From: Streptomyces griseus subsp. griseus
GTDB lineage: Bacteria > Actinomycetota > Actinomycetes > Streptomycetales > Streptomycetaceae
Assembly (NCBI RefSeq): GCF_000720255.1
Contig: NZ_JOJE01000014.1
Coordinates: forward strand, 1-64,000
Reading direction: 5' to 3'
Length of the DNA stretch: 64,000 bases
The translations under genes and the position numbers were made by a program. The notes below the pieces were generated by a model. It saw only the letters and a list, made by a program, of their open reading frames with translations. It searched no databases and was not told the origin of the DNA. Shown here in pieces: positions 1 through 6,506 of this stretch. Position 1 is the first letter of the stretch; each line of letters starts with the position of its first letter.

Positions 1-168
1 GTGCGCGAGGTACAACATCTGACCGGTCGCGGAATCGCCGGTGAAGTGCACCATCAGGTAGCCGGGGTCGGCAGCGGCCGCCCGCTCGGGTGTGGTCAGG
101 GCCTGGCCTGTGAAGAGGAGGCATACGGCGAGCAACATCACCGACAGCCGGGCGCGAAGCGCGGACAT
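1..168 (-). CDS. N-terminal part of a secreted protein, possibly a GH43-like glycosidase (runs off the window edge)
   Basis: Only the first 56 codons are present; the gene continues beyond position 1. It starts at an ATG (168-166) preceded on the minus strand by TAGGAG. The protein opens with a Sec-type signal peptide: basic MSALRAR, a hydrophobic stretch, and a likely cleavage site after ERAAAA. The mature start, DPGYLMVHFTG, resembles the first blade of five-bladed propeller glycosidases such as GH43. This is only a suggestion, because no catalytic residue lies in the visible part. It is divergent from the GH43-CBM42 gene, which fits a wall-degradation role. Confidence 0.5.
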   Translation of the reverse strand, partial: MSALRARLSVMLLAVCLLFTGQALTTPERAAAADPGYLMVHFTGDSATGQMLYLAH

Positions 169-708
169 GTGGATCTCCTATCGTCGTGCAGGTGCCACCG
201 TCGGGTGAAGGGGGAGGAGGCAGGGCGGCGGGGGAAGCTCCGTCTCGGTGTGGGGCGAGACAGGACGGTTAGGCACGATCCGAAAGGGGGCGGATCCGGG
301 CAACGGTGTTCCTCCCACGTGCGGTGGGTGTCGCCGTGGTGACGGCGGGGCTGGCACGCGAGCCGGTGCGTCGGCGGTGCGACGGATTGTGCGGCGAAGT
401 CACGAGTGCCGCCCGGGTGGGGCGGTCGTGGTGCGGGCCGGACGGACGATTGGCGATCCGAGCGCGCGGGTGCAGCGCGGCAAGACGGTCTGGGGCTCAT
501 TCGGCGCCCACAAGCACTTCATATGTGCGCCTCTGCGGCGTCCACGGCGGTGGCGGTCTGCGGAATGCGGCGACATCAGCGACGGGTGACCGAGTTGTCG
601 CCGCTTGGTGCTGACCGTTGTGCGTCCGGCGGCGTTCCCTCCCGGTGCTCGGCCGGCGGAAGCTCCATAGCCAACTCGGAGTCCGACCAGCTGAATTGTG
701 CGGCATAT

Positions 709-721
709 CGAACAACGTTCG
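709..721. promoter_or_regulatory. Palindrome CGAAC-AAC-GTTCG, upstream copy
   Basis: Perfect 5-bp arms around a 3-bp centre. A second copy with the same arms and spacing lies at 943-955, on the other side of the promoter at 901-929. Two copies flanking one promoter suggest an operator pair for a dimeric repressor, possibly with looping. The binding protein is unknown. Confidence 0.5.
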
Positions 722-900
722 TAAGATCGGGCAGACAGTAAGTGAGGGAAACGGGATGCGTCAATACGTCCGACATTCGCAGTTCCTCGAATGGTTCTGT
801 CCGGCCAGTTCTGTCACTGGGGTGGCGTGAGTGAGCTTGTACGGCTGTTCGTGGCGTACGTCAACCGATTCGAATCAATGCCTTTTTTATGACGCAAGCG

Positions 901-929
901 TTGACCGGGGCAGGTGCAGAATCTATCTT
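901..929 (+). promoter_or_regulatory. Sigma-70-type promoter for the GH43-CBM42 gene
   Basis: TTGACC (901-906) and TATCTT (924-929) are separated by 17 bp, close to the consensus for the principal Streptomyces sigma factor. Transcription would start near 936, giving a leader of about 80 nt. The palindrome at 943-955 would then lie just downstream of the start, a usual place for a blocking operator. Confidence 0.55.
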
Positions 930-942
930 CTGGCCGGAGTGA

Positions 943-955
943 CGAACGGTGTTCG
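943..955. promoter_or_regulatory. Palindrome CGAAC-GGT-GTTCG, downstream copy
   Basis: It has the same arms and 3-bp spacing as the copy at 709-721. It lies about 14 bp after the -10 box of the promoter at 901-929, so a bound protein should hinder initiation. The arms match an actinobacterial LexA box, but that site needs a 4-bp centre, so a sugar-responsive regulator is likelier. Confidence 0.5.
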
Positions 956-1016
956 AAATACCGGATGTCGTGAGCAGGTGGTATCTCTGCACCACCCACA
1001 CCTGAGGGAGCAACCC

Positions 1017-2477
1017 GTGAGACCTGAGCTCACCCGTCGAACGGTCCTCGGCATGATCGCCGGTTCGGCCGCCGCCACTTTCACCGGTGTCTCGGCCGGT
1101 ACCGCCCACGCCGCCGTGCCCGCGTCACCCGGTGTGACGTACACGAACACCATCGCCGAGCAGCGGGCCGACCCGCACATCTTCAAGCACACCGACGGCT
1201 TCTATTACTTCACCGCCACGGTGCCGGCGTACGACCGCATCGTGCTGCGCCGTGCCACCACGATCCAGGGACTGTCCTCGGCCGCCGAGACGACCATCTG
1301 GACCAAGCACGCCAGCGGTACGATGGGCGGCTACATCTGGGCCCCGGAGATCCACTTCATCGACGGCAAGTGGTACATCTACTTCGCCGCCGGTGACGCC
1401 AACAACGTCTGGCACATCCGGCCCTACGTCCTGGAGTGCACCGCCGCGAACCCGATCACGGGCACCTGGACGGAGAAGGGGCGTATCGCCCTGCCGCTGG
1501 ACACCTTCTCCCTGGACGCGACGACCTTCGCCGTGAACGGCACCCGCTACCTCGCCTGGGCGCAGAACGACCCGGCCGTCGGCTCCGGCACCAACCTCTA
1601 CATCGCGCAGATGTCCAGCCCGTGGACCATCACCGGCACCCCGGTCATGATCAGCCGGCCGACCGCCGCGTGGGAGACCGCCGGAGGCGCGACGGTCAAC
1701 GAGGGCCCGGCCGTGCTCCAGCGCAACGGCAAGGTCTTCATGACCTTCTCGGCCAGCGCCACCAGTGCCGTCTACTGCATGGGCATGCTGACCGCGTCCG
1801 CCTCCGCCAACCTGCTGACCGCGTCGTCGTGGGCCAAGAGCGCCGGCCCGGTCTTCGCCAGTAACGACGCCACCAGCCAGTACGGCCCCGGGCACAACCA
1901 GTTCACGGTCTCCGAGGACGGCAAGTCCGACATCCTCGTCTACCACGACCGCAGCTACAAGGACATCAGCGGCGACCCCCTCAAGGACCCCAACCGCCGC
2001 ACCCGCGTCCAGAAGATCTACTGGAAGGCCGACGGCACCCCCGACTTCGGCATCCCGGTCGCCGACGGTCTCACCCCGATCCGGCTCTCCTCGTACAACT
2101 TCCCCGACCGGTTCATCCGGCACTGGGACTATCGCGCCAAGATCGAGGCGAACGTCTCCCCGCTGGCCGACTCGCAGTTCCGTGTCGTCACCGGTCTCGC
2201 CGGCACCGGCACCGTCTCCCTGGAGTCGGCGAACTTCCCCGGCTACTTCCTTCGCCACAAGAACAACGAGGTGTGGGTGGAGAAGAACGACGGGACGGCA
2301 CTGTTCGCCGGTGACGCCTCCTTCACCGCCCGGGCCGGCCTCGCGGACTCCGCCGGAGTCTCGTACGAGTCGTTCAACTTCCCGGGCCGCTACATCCGCC
2401 ACTACAACTACCTGCTGTACGTCCAGGCTCTCAGCACGGCGACCGACCGGGCCGACGCCACCTTCTACACCCAGTGA
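1017..2477 (+). CDS. Secreted GH43 exo-alpha-L-arabinofuranosidase with C-terminal CBM42
   Basis: 486 residues from a GTG start with GAGGGAG ending six bases upstream. An ATG at 831 in the same frame would add 62 residues with no RBS and break the signal peptide. The N-terminus has a twin-arginine signal (TRRTVLGM, hydrophobic core, cleavage near AHA). Residues about 41-345 form a GH43 five-bladed propeller, with likely base Asp52 (RADPH), pKa modulator Asp167 (SLDATT) and acid Glu229 (VNEGP). Residues about 353-486 are an AbfB-type beta-trefoil (CBM42) with repeated NFPxxFIRH motifs that bind arabinofuranose side chains. The layout matches the characterised Streptomyces avermitilis exo-1,5-arabinofuranosidase Araf43A; release of arabinose from arabinan ends is inferred from that. 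Confidence 0.85.
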   Translation: MRPELTRRTVLGMIAGSAAATFTGVSAGTAHAAVPASPGVTYTNTIAEQRADPHIFKHTDGFYYFTATVPAYDRIVLRRATTIQGLSSAAETTIWTKHASGTMGGYIWAPEIHFIDGKWYIYFAAGDANNVWHIRPYVLECTAANPITGTWTEKGRIALPLDTFSLDATTFAVNGTRYLAWAQNDPAVGSGTNLYIAQMSSPWTITGTPVMISRPTAAWETAGGATVNEGPAVLQRNGKVFMTFSASATSAVYCMGMLTASASANLLTASSWAKSAGPVFASNDATSQYGPGHNQFTVSEDGKSDILVYHDRSYKDISGDPLKDPNRRTRVQKIYWKADGTPDFGIPVADGLTPIRLSSYNFPDRFIRHWDYRAKIEANVSPLADSQFRVVTGLAGTGTVSLESANFPGYFLRHKNNEVWVEKNDGTALFAGDASFTARAGLADSAGVSYESFNFPGRYIRHYNYLLYVQALSTATDRADATFYTQ

Positions 2478-2514
2478 GCGACACCGGCCGCGAGTCGGCG
2501 GTCTTGGCCGCCTC

Positions 2515-2945
2515 CTGGTCCGGTGACTCCGGGGTGCTCGGCGGCCCGCTCGTCCCAGAACGGCATGGTGTGCATGATGCCGTTGGACTTGGTGGCGGAG
2601 GTGAGATTCCCCCGGCGGCGGACGAGAACGCGTAGTCGGCGATCCGGGTGACCCCGGCCCGGGTGAACACCGCTTCCTGGACGGCCAGTTCCTCGGGCGT
2701 GCCCTGGTTCAGCCGTCCGCCGATCTCGCTGTACTCGCCCTCGGCGTTCTCCCGCACGACGACGATATCGACCTCGCCCGGCCGTGCGTCGCGCACCGGG
2801 CTGTCGATGCCCTCGAAGACCCGGATCGGCCGCAGGTTGACGTACTGGCCGATGGGAATCAGCAACCCCACAGCGAGACGTGGTCCTGCACGCCCGGGTA
2901 GCCGACGGCGCCCTGCAGGATCGCGTCCGCCTCGTCTTCCCGCCA
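2515..2945 (-). pseudogene. Remnant of a tartrate dehydrogenase / isopropylmalate dehydrogenase family gene
   Basis: Three consecutive frames on the minus strand give pieces of one NAD-dependent decarboxylating dehydrogenase. The order is ADAILQGAVGYPG, then QYVNLRPIRVFEG with VVVRENAEGEYSEIGG, then TSATKSNGIMHTMPFWDE. These are hallmark blocks of the TDH/IPMDH family, including the metal- and substrate-binding RENxEGEY and KSNG segments. At least two frameshifts separate them, and both ends of the gene are missing. The upstream end runs straight into transposase remnants, so insertion or recombination probably destroyed it. It is not functional. Confidence 0.8.
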
Positions 2946-3205
2946 TGCAATTCCTGAACACCCGCGCCGGGCACGGGCGGGGGTGAGCTTGTTCGGTTCC
3001 GCTGGCCGTTCCCAGGGGCGGCGGAGGTCGGCTACAGGGGGCGGGCGAGGCGGAGTTGGGTGTCGGCGGCGATGACCAGCCAGGTCCAGCGGCCGACCGC
3101 TTCGGAGTCGCGCAGGCGCGGGCGGGTCCAGTCGAGGGTCTGCTTGAGCAGGCGGAAGGTGAACACCCGGACGAGTGGTCCTCGGGTCCGCCTGTTCGAG
3201 GGGGA
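2946..3205 (-). mobile_element. Transposase remnant, frameshifted
   Basis: Two overlapping minus-strand frames encode FRLLKQTLDWTRP, RWTWLVIAADTQLRLARP, then VADLRRPWERP and NKLTPARARRG. This order matches the C-terminal region of a family of putative transposases common in Streptomyces, in which TQLRLAR is followed closely by DLRxPWERP. One frameshift lies between the two parts, the N-terminal catalytic half is absent, and no terminal repeats are visible. It abuts the dehydrogenase remnant, which suggests the element took part in that gene's decay. Family assignment is from memory of similar sequences. Confidence 0.6.
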
Positions 3206-3231
3206 ACGTAGGCGGGGGTCTGCTCCCGCCG

Positions 3232-4263
3232 TCAGGATCGCGGGGTCCACGGGTCGTCGTGCTCCGTCGGATCAGGCTGTTCGGGGTGGAGCATCTCTCG
3301 GACGCACCGCTGCAGTCCCGTCTCGCTGGATCCGCCCGCGGCGGCCATCCAGGGCAGGTCGTCCATGGCGTGGGCACGCTCGTCGGTGGCGAGGTCGTCG
3401 ACGGCTGCGCGCAGGTCGTCAGGGGCGGGTTCGTCGGTGAGGCAGAGCCAGCCGATCGCGGCGGCCAGCCGGGCCTCGGGCACTTGCGCTCGGTCCCGCC
3501 AGCGCTCTCGCATCCACACGGTGGTCGGCGGGTGGGGGTGGGCGCGGGTGGCTTCGGCTGTGGCGAAGACCAGGGCGGCGTGGACGATCGGGTCCTGCTC
3601 GGCGTCGAGCCGGGTGCGGAAGGCGGCACGGACCGCGCGGTCGAGGTCGGTGGCGGCGGCCAGTGCGTAGGCGGCGCGGATCCGGATCGCAGGGTCGGGG
3701 TCGTGCAGAAGAGGCGTCAGGAGGGTGGCGTCGGCGGTGATCGCGCCCCGGGCGGCGGCAACCGACCAGCCCGCCGGGTAACCAGTCACCTCGACGCCGT
3801 AGTCGCCGTAGAGGTCGTCGTATTGGGGCTCGGCGCGGTGGAGCAGCAGTTCGCCGCGGGAGGCGACGTTGAAGTAGCGGGCGCGGGCCGGGGAGGAGAC
3901 TTCAGCGAGCGCGTCGGCACGGTAAGGGTGGCGGGGGTCGGCAGCGATCCGGATCAGAAACGGCACGGCAAGCACGGCGGCGGCCCGCATGTCGTTGGCG
4001 CACATGCCGCTCACAACACCCGTGCCGGTACGAACGGGCGAGCCGCTGGTGTGGAGCAGGTGAATGGCCTCCCTGACGTGATCCCCCTGCGGGAAGTTCT
4101 CCCAGGGGACTTCGCAGAGCAGGAATCCGTCCTTGACCTCCGGCCGTATGGCGGCCGCCACCGCACGCACATCGAACGGCCCGCCCACGAACGAGTACAG
4201 ATCTGCCCCGTCCGTCAACGCCCGGCACATCGCGAACGTCGGATCGGTTCGCCACTCGCCCAC
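3232..4263 (-). CDS. HEAT-repeat-like protein of unknown function
   Basis: 343 residues with no signal peptide or membrane segment, so probably cytoplasmic. The central part (about 175-300) has helical pairs rich in Ala, Leu and Arg, such as DPDPAIRIRAAYALA and QDPIVHAALVFATAEA, typical of HEAT/armadillo-type repeats used for protein binding. The N-terminal 100 residues (PEVKDGFLLCEVPWEN) match no family I know. Similar proteins in Streptomyces are annotated only as HEAT-repeat proteins. It sits alone between a transposase remnant and an aldo/keto reductase remnant, so context gives no role. Confidence 0.6.
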   Translation of the reverse strand: MGEWRTDPTFAMCRALTDGADLYSFVGGPFDVRAVAAAIRPEVKDGFLLCEVPWENFPQGDHVREAIHLLHTSGSPVRTGTGVVSGMCANDMRAAAVLAVPFLIRIAADPRHPYRADALAEVSSPARARYFNVASRGELLLHRAEPQYDDLYGDYGVEVTGYPAGWSVAAARGAITADATLLTPLLHDPDPAIRIRAAYALAAATDLDRAVRAAFRTRLDAEQDPIVHAALVFATAEATRAHPHPPTTVWMRERWRDRAQVPEARLAAAIGWLCLTDEPAPDDLRAAVDDLATDERAHAMDDLPWMAAAGGSSETGLQRCVREMLHPEQPDPTEHDDPWTPRS

Positions 4264-4434
4264 ATCACATCACCCAACCGCTGAGTCCGATCGGAGTAGA
4301 TCATGCCTGAGCGGACCGACATCGCTTTCGAGGCACTTCCCTCGCACCGCAGGGCGGACGCGAGGCCGGCATTCCCCGGGCAGACCGCGCGGACGCGTGA
4401 TCGTCAGGCTCGCCCATCCGAAGCTGGACGTTGA

Positions 4435-4663
4435 ACGACAAGCTCAGGGCCCGGGTGTGGCGCAGGTGGCCCTCGGCTGGCTGCCGGCCCAAGGCCGGGA
4501 CATCGTGCCGATCCCTGGCACCCGCAGCGCACAGCGCGTGGCCGAGAACGCCGCCGCCGCGCACCTCATCTTCACCCCCGAAGGGCTGGATCCGATCGGC
4601 TCGCTCCTGCCGAACGGCGCGGTCGGCGACCGCTGCCCCGCGCCGATGATGCCCGCCTGGTAA
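4435..4663 (+). pseudogene. C-terminal remnant of an aldo/keto reductase
   Basis: The frame reads VAQVALGWLPAQG, DIVPIPGTRSAQRVAEN, then GLDPIGSLLPNGAVGDR and a stop. The run from ALGWL through IPGTR to the ENAAAA helix is the NADPH-binding C-terminal block of the aldo/keto reductase superfamily. Everything before it, including the catalytic Asp-Tyr-Lys-His residues, is missing, and the sequence upstream belongs to the divergent HEAT-repeat gene region. It is therefore a truncated, non-functional relic. Confidence 0.75.
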
Positions 4664-5034
4664 CACCGGGCCACGAACAATGACGTGACCGCAGAACGAG
4701 ATGGTCTTCGTTGCCCGGGACTGACGAAGGCCCTCGGGGGACGAGGGGCCGTGCTCGACGGTGCCCGCCGACCAAGCGCTTCGACGCCGCGCCGCCGCCG
4801 GACCGGCGTGCCCCCCGGCGCAGAGCCCTGAAGTGCGGTGTACAGCGGGGGAGTTACGTTCGAAGCGCATCGACCCTATGGTGTGGGCCGGGGAGTGCGC
4901 GTCCGCAGTGCTTGGAGCGCCAGAAACGCCCGGACGCCTTCTCCGAGCCGACGACTCGTCATCGACCGACCGGAGTGCCGAGTGCAGGCGGCGCTGTCGC
5001 GCGTCGGCGCACTCGCGCGGTGAAGGAGACGCAG
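4664..5034. other. Intergenic region upstream of the CE2-type esterase
   Basis: No credible gene. A possible -10 hexamer TATGGT lies near 4876, but no good -35 is evident. A TTCGAA core sits in ACGTTCGAAGCG near 4857-4868, an element seen in several leaders of this island. Long in-frame extensions of the downstream gene through this region lack an RBS and would hide the signal peptide. Confidence 0.4.
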
Positions 5035-6213
5035 ATGAAGGGCATGTTCAGCGTGCGCGGGGTGCCGTCGAGGGTTCGCGGGAGGAGAGTGCGGGTGCTC
5101 ACCGCGGCGACCGCCCTGTTGGCCGCGGTGGTGACGGGTTCGGGCGCCGCCGGGACGGCGCGGGCGGCCGCGGGGGATCCGAACGCACCGCGGGAGCAAC
5201 TGGGCCGCACGAAAGGAGTGCTGGCGCAGGTGCACACCGCGGGACGGGTCAAGGACGCCGGAAGCACGGTGCAGTACAGCTGGCCCGGAGTGTACTTCGA
5301 GGGCTCCGTCAGGGGCACCGGTGTGGGCGTCGTGCTCAACGACTCGGCCGCCGACTACGACGTCCAGGTCGACGGGGCCACCGTCGCCACGCTCGTCACG
5401 CCCGGCCGGACCACGCACTGGATCAACGGCCTGAAGGACCGCGTGCACGCCGTCCGGCTGGTCAAGCGCAACGACAGCCCCTGGGACACCAGCGCCTTCG
5501 GAGGCTTCCTCGCCGCGCGCGGCGGTGCCGTGCTGAGCAAACCGACCGCCCGTCACCGCCAGATCGAATTCATCGGGGACTCCCTCACGGTGGGCTACGG
5601 CAACCTCTCGACCTCCCGCGACTGCACCTCGGACCAGGTCAGGCGGACCACGAACGCCGATGTGAGCTACGGCGCCCTCACCGCGCGGCGGCTGAACGCC
5701 GACTACCAGCTCAACGCCTACTCGGGCCTCGGCATGGTGCGCAACTACAACGGTGGCTCGCCGGAGGTCACGTACCGGACCTTCTACGACCGTGCCCTGC
5801 TGAACGTGCCGGGCGACGTCTGGCAGAACCCCGGCACCTGGCGCCCCCAGGTGGTAGTGGTCAACCTCGGCGCCAACGACTTCTCGACCGCGGTCAACCC
5901 CGGTGAGCCGTGGACGCCCGACAGCCTCGCGGCCGCCTACCGCACCGCCTACGGCGACTTCCTCCGGAAGCTGCGCACGCGCTACGGCCCCGCGACCACC
6001 ATCGTGGCCGTCGGCGCAGGCCAGTTCGCGGGCCATGTCCAGCAGGTGGTCAAGGCACGCAACGACGAGGGCGACAGCCGGGTGCGGTACTGGTTCCTCG
6101 ACGACGCGGGCCTGGACTTCCTCGGCTGTCACTGGCACTACTCGGCGCACGACGACCGACTGGTCTCCGACCGGCTCACACCGTTCATCGCCGGTCTGCC
6201 GACGGGCTGGTGA
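5035..6213 (+). CDS. Secreted SGNH/GDSL esterase, CE2-like (acetylxylan esterase type)
   Basis: 392 residues. The chosen ATG has AAGGAG seven bases upstream and gives a clean signal peptide (arginine-rich start, hydrophobic 21-40, cleavage near ARA-AAG). Residues about 55-165 form a jelly-roll-like domain, and about 175-392 an SGNH hydrolase. Visible catalytic blocks are GDSLTVGYGN (nucleophile Ser183), LGANDF (oxyanion Asn) and DFLGCHWHYSAHDD (catalytic His). This two-domain order is that of family CE2, whose members remove acetyl groups from xylan or manno-oligosaccharides. The exact substrate cannot be read from the sequence. It appears to be a single-gene unit with the GH27 operon about 290 bp downstream. 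Confidence 0.78.
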   Translation: MKGMFSVRGVPSRVRGRRVRVLTAATALLAAVVTGSGAAGTARAAAGDPNAPREQLGRTKGVLAQVHTAGRVKDAGSTVQYSWPGVYFEGSVRGTGVGVVLNDSAADYDVQVDGATVATLVTPGRTTHWINGLKDRVHAVRLVKRNDSPWDTSAFGGFLAARGGAVLSKPTARHRQIEFIGDSLTVGYGNLSTSRDCTSDQVRRTTNADVSYGALTARRLNADYQLNAYSGLGMVRNYNGGSPEVTYRTFYDRALLNVPGDVWQNPGTWRPQVVVVNLGANDFSTAVNPGEPWTPDSLAAAYRTAYGDFLRKLRTRYGPATTIVAVGAGQFAGHVQQVVKARNDEGDSRVRYWFLDDAGLDFLGCHWHYSAHDDRLVSDRLTPFIAGLPTGW

Positions 6214-6377
6214 GAGGCGAGTTAGACCGCATGATTCGTCGGCTCACTCGAAACATTCGGAGCTGAATCGAGGCCGGTTGCCGCGGTCCGTCAACCGGAT
6301 ACCACAGGTCAGTGGCGTTCCCCCGCAGCCCGAGGGGCGTGCGGGGGAGCGCGGGGGAGCGCGGACGTCGGAGGATG

Positions 6378-6405
6378 TTGACATGCCGGGACGTCTCTCT
6401 AGTAT
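6378..6405 (+). promoter_or_regulatory. Strong promoter for the GH27 operon
   Basis: A perfect TTGACA (6378-6383) and TAGTAT (6400-6405) are spaced 16 bp apart, unusually close to consensus for this genome. Transcription should begin near 6412. The leader of about 95 nt contains two inverted repeats, at 6418-6442 and 6465-6482, suggesting that this strong promoter is held by repression. Confidence 0.6.
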
Positions 6406-6417
6406 CCGTGACGCCTG

Positions 6418-6442
6418 ACTTTCCGAACGACGCATCGAAAGT
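6418..6442. promoter_or_regulatory. Inverted repeat ACTTTC-N13-GAAAGT in the GH27 leader
   Basis: Six-base arms start about six bases after the presumed transcription start. The inside edges also carry CGA and TCG, so the site resembles the CGAA/TTCG half-sites seen upstream of other hemicellulase genes here. It is a candidate operator; the factor is unknown. Confidence 0.35.
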
Positions 6443-6464
6443 GCGAGCACGGAACCTCCCATAG

Positions 6465-6482
6465 ATGTCATGAACTTGACAT
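6465..6482. promoter_or_regulatory. Inverted repeat ATGTCA-TGAACT-TGACAT upstream of the GH27 gene
   Basis: Perfect 6-bp arms with a 6-bp centre, ending 12 bp before the RBS of the GH27 gene. It lies in the transcribed leader downstream of the promoter at 6378-6405. It could be an operator or a second promoter element, since it contains TTGACA. Its symmetry is stronger than expected by chance in high-GC DNA. Confidence 0.4.
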
Positions 6483-6506
6483 CCCGCCTCCGGAAAAGGA
6501 GCCCCG

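Larger units (their letters stand above)
169..1016. other. Long intergenic region with promoter and palindromes, no credible gene
   Basis: Open frames here lack ribosome binding sites and recognisable domains. The stretch separates the divergent edge gene from the GH43-CBM42 gene. It holds a good promoter at 901-929, two CGAAC-N3-GTTCG palindromes, the 10-bp palindrome GATTCGAATC at 867-876, and a small hairpin at 977-996 (GGTGGT, 8-nt loop, ACCACC) in the probable leader. The first 500 bases hold nothing I recognise. Confidence 0.6.

Noticed and set aside
709..955. LexA (SOS) boxes
   Set aside because: The actinobacterial LexA site needs CGAAC-N4-GTTCG; both copies here have a 3-bp centre, and the downstream gene is a glycosidase.
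831..1016. N-terminal extension of the GH43 protein from the ATG at 831
   Set aside because: No RBS, it overlaps the promoter at 901-929, and it would bury the twin-arginine signal peptide 62 residues in.
1125..2402. 425-codon minus-strand frame opposite the GH43-CBM42 gene
   Set aside because: Antisense shadow of a well-supported gene, with no start signal and no domain.
3175..4284. Plus-strand frame of 369 codons opposite the HEAT-repeat gene
   Set aside because: Gly/Val/Arg-rich shadow typical of the strand opposite a high-GC gene; the minus-strand frame has helical-repeat structure.
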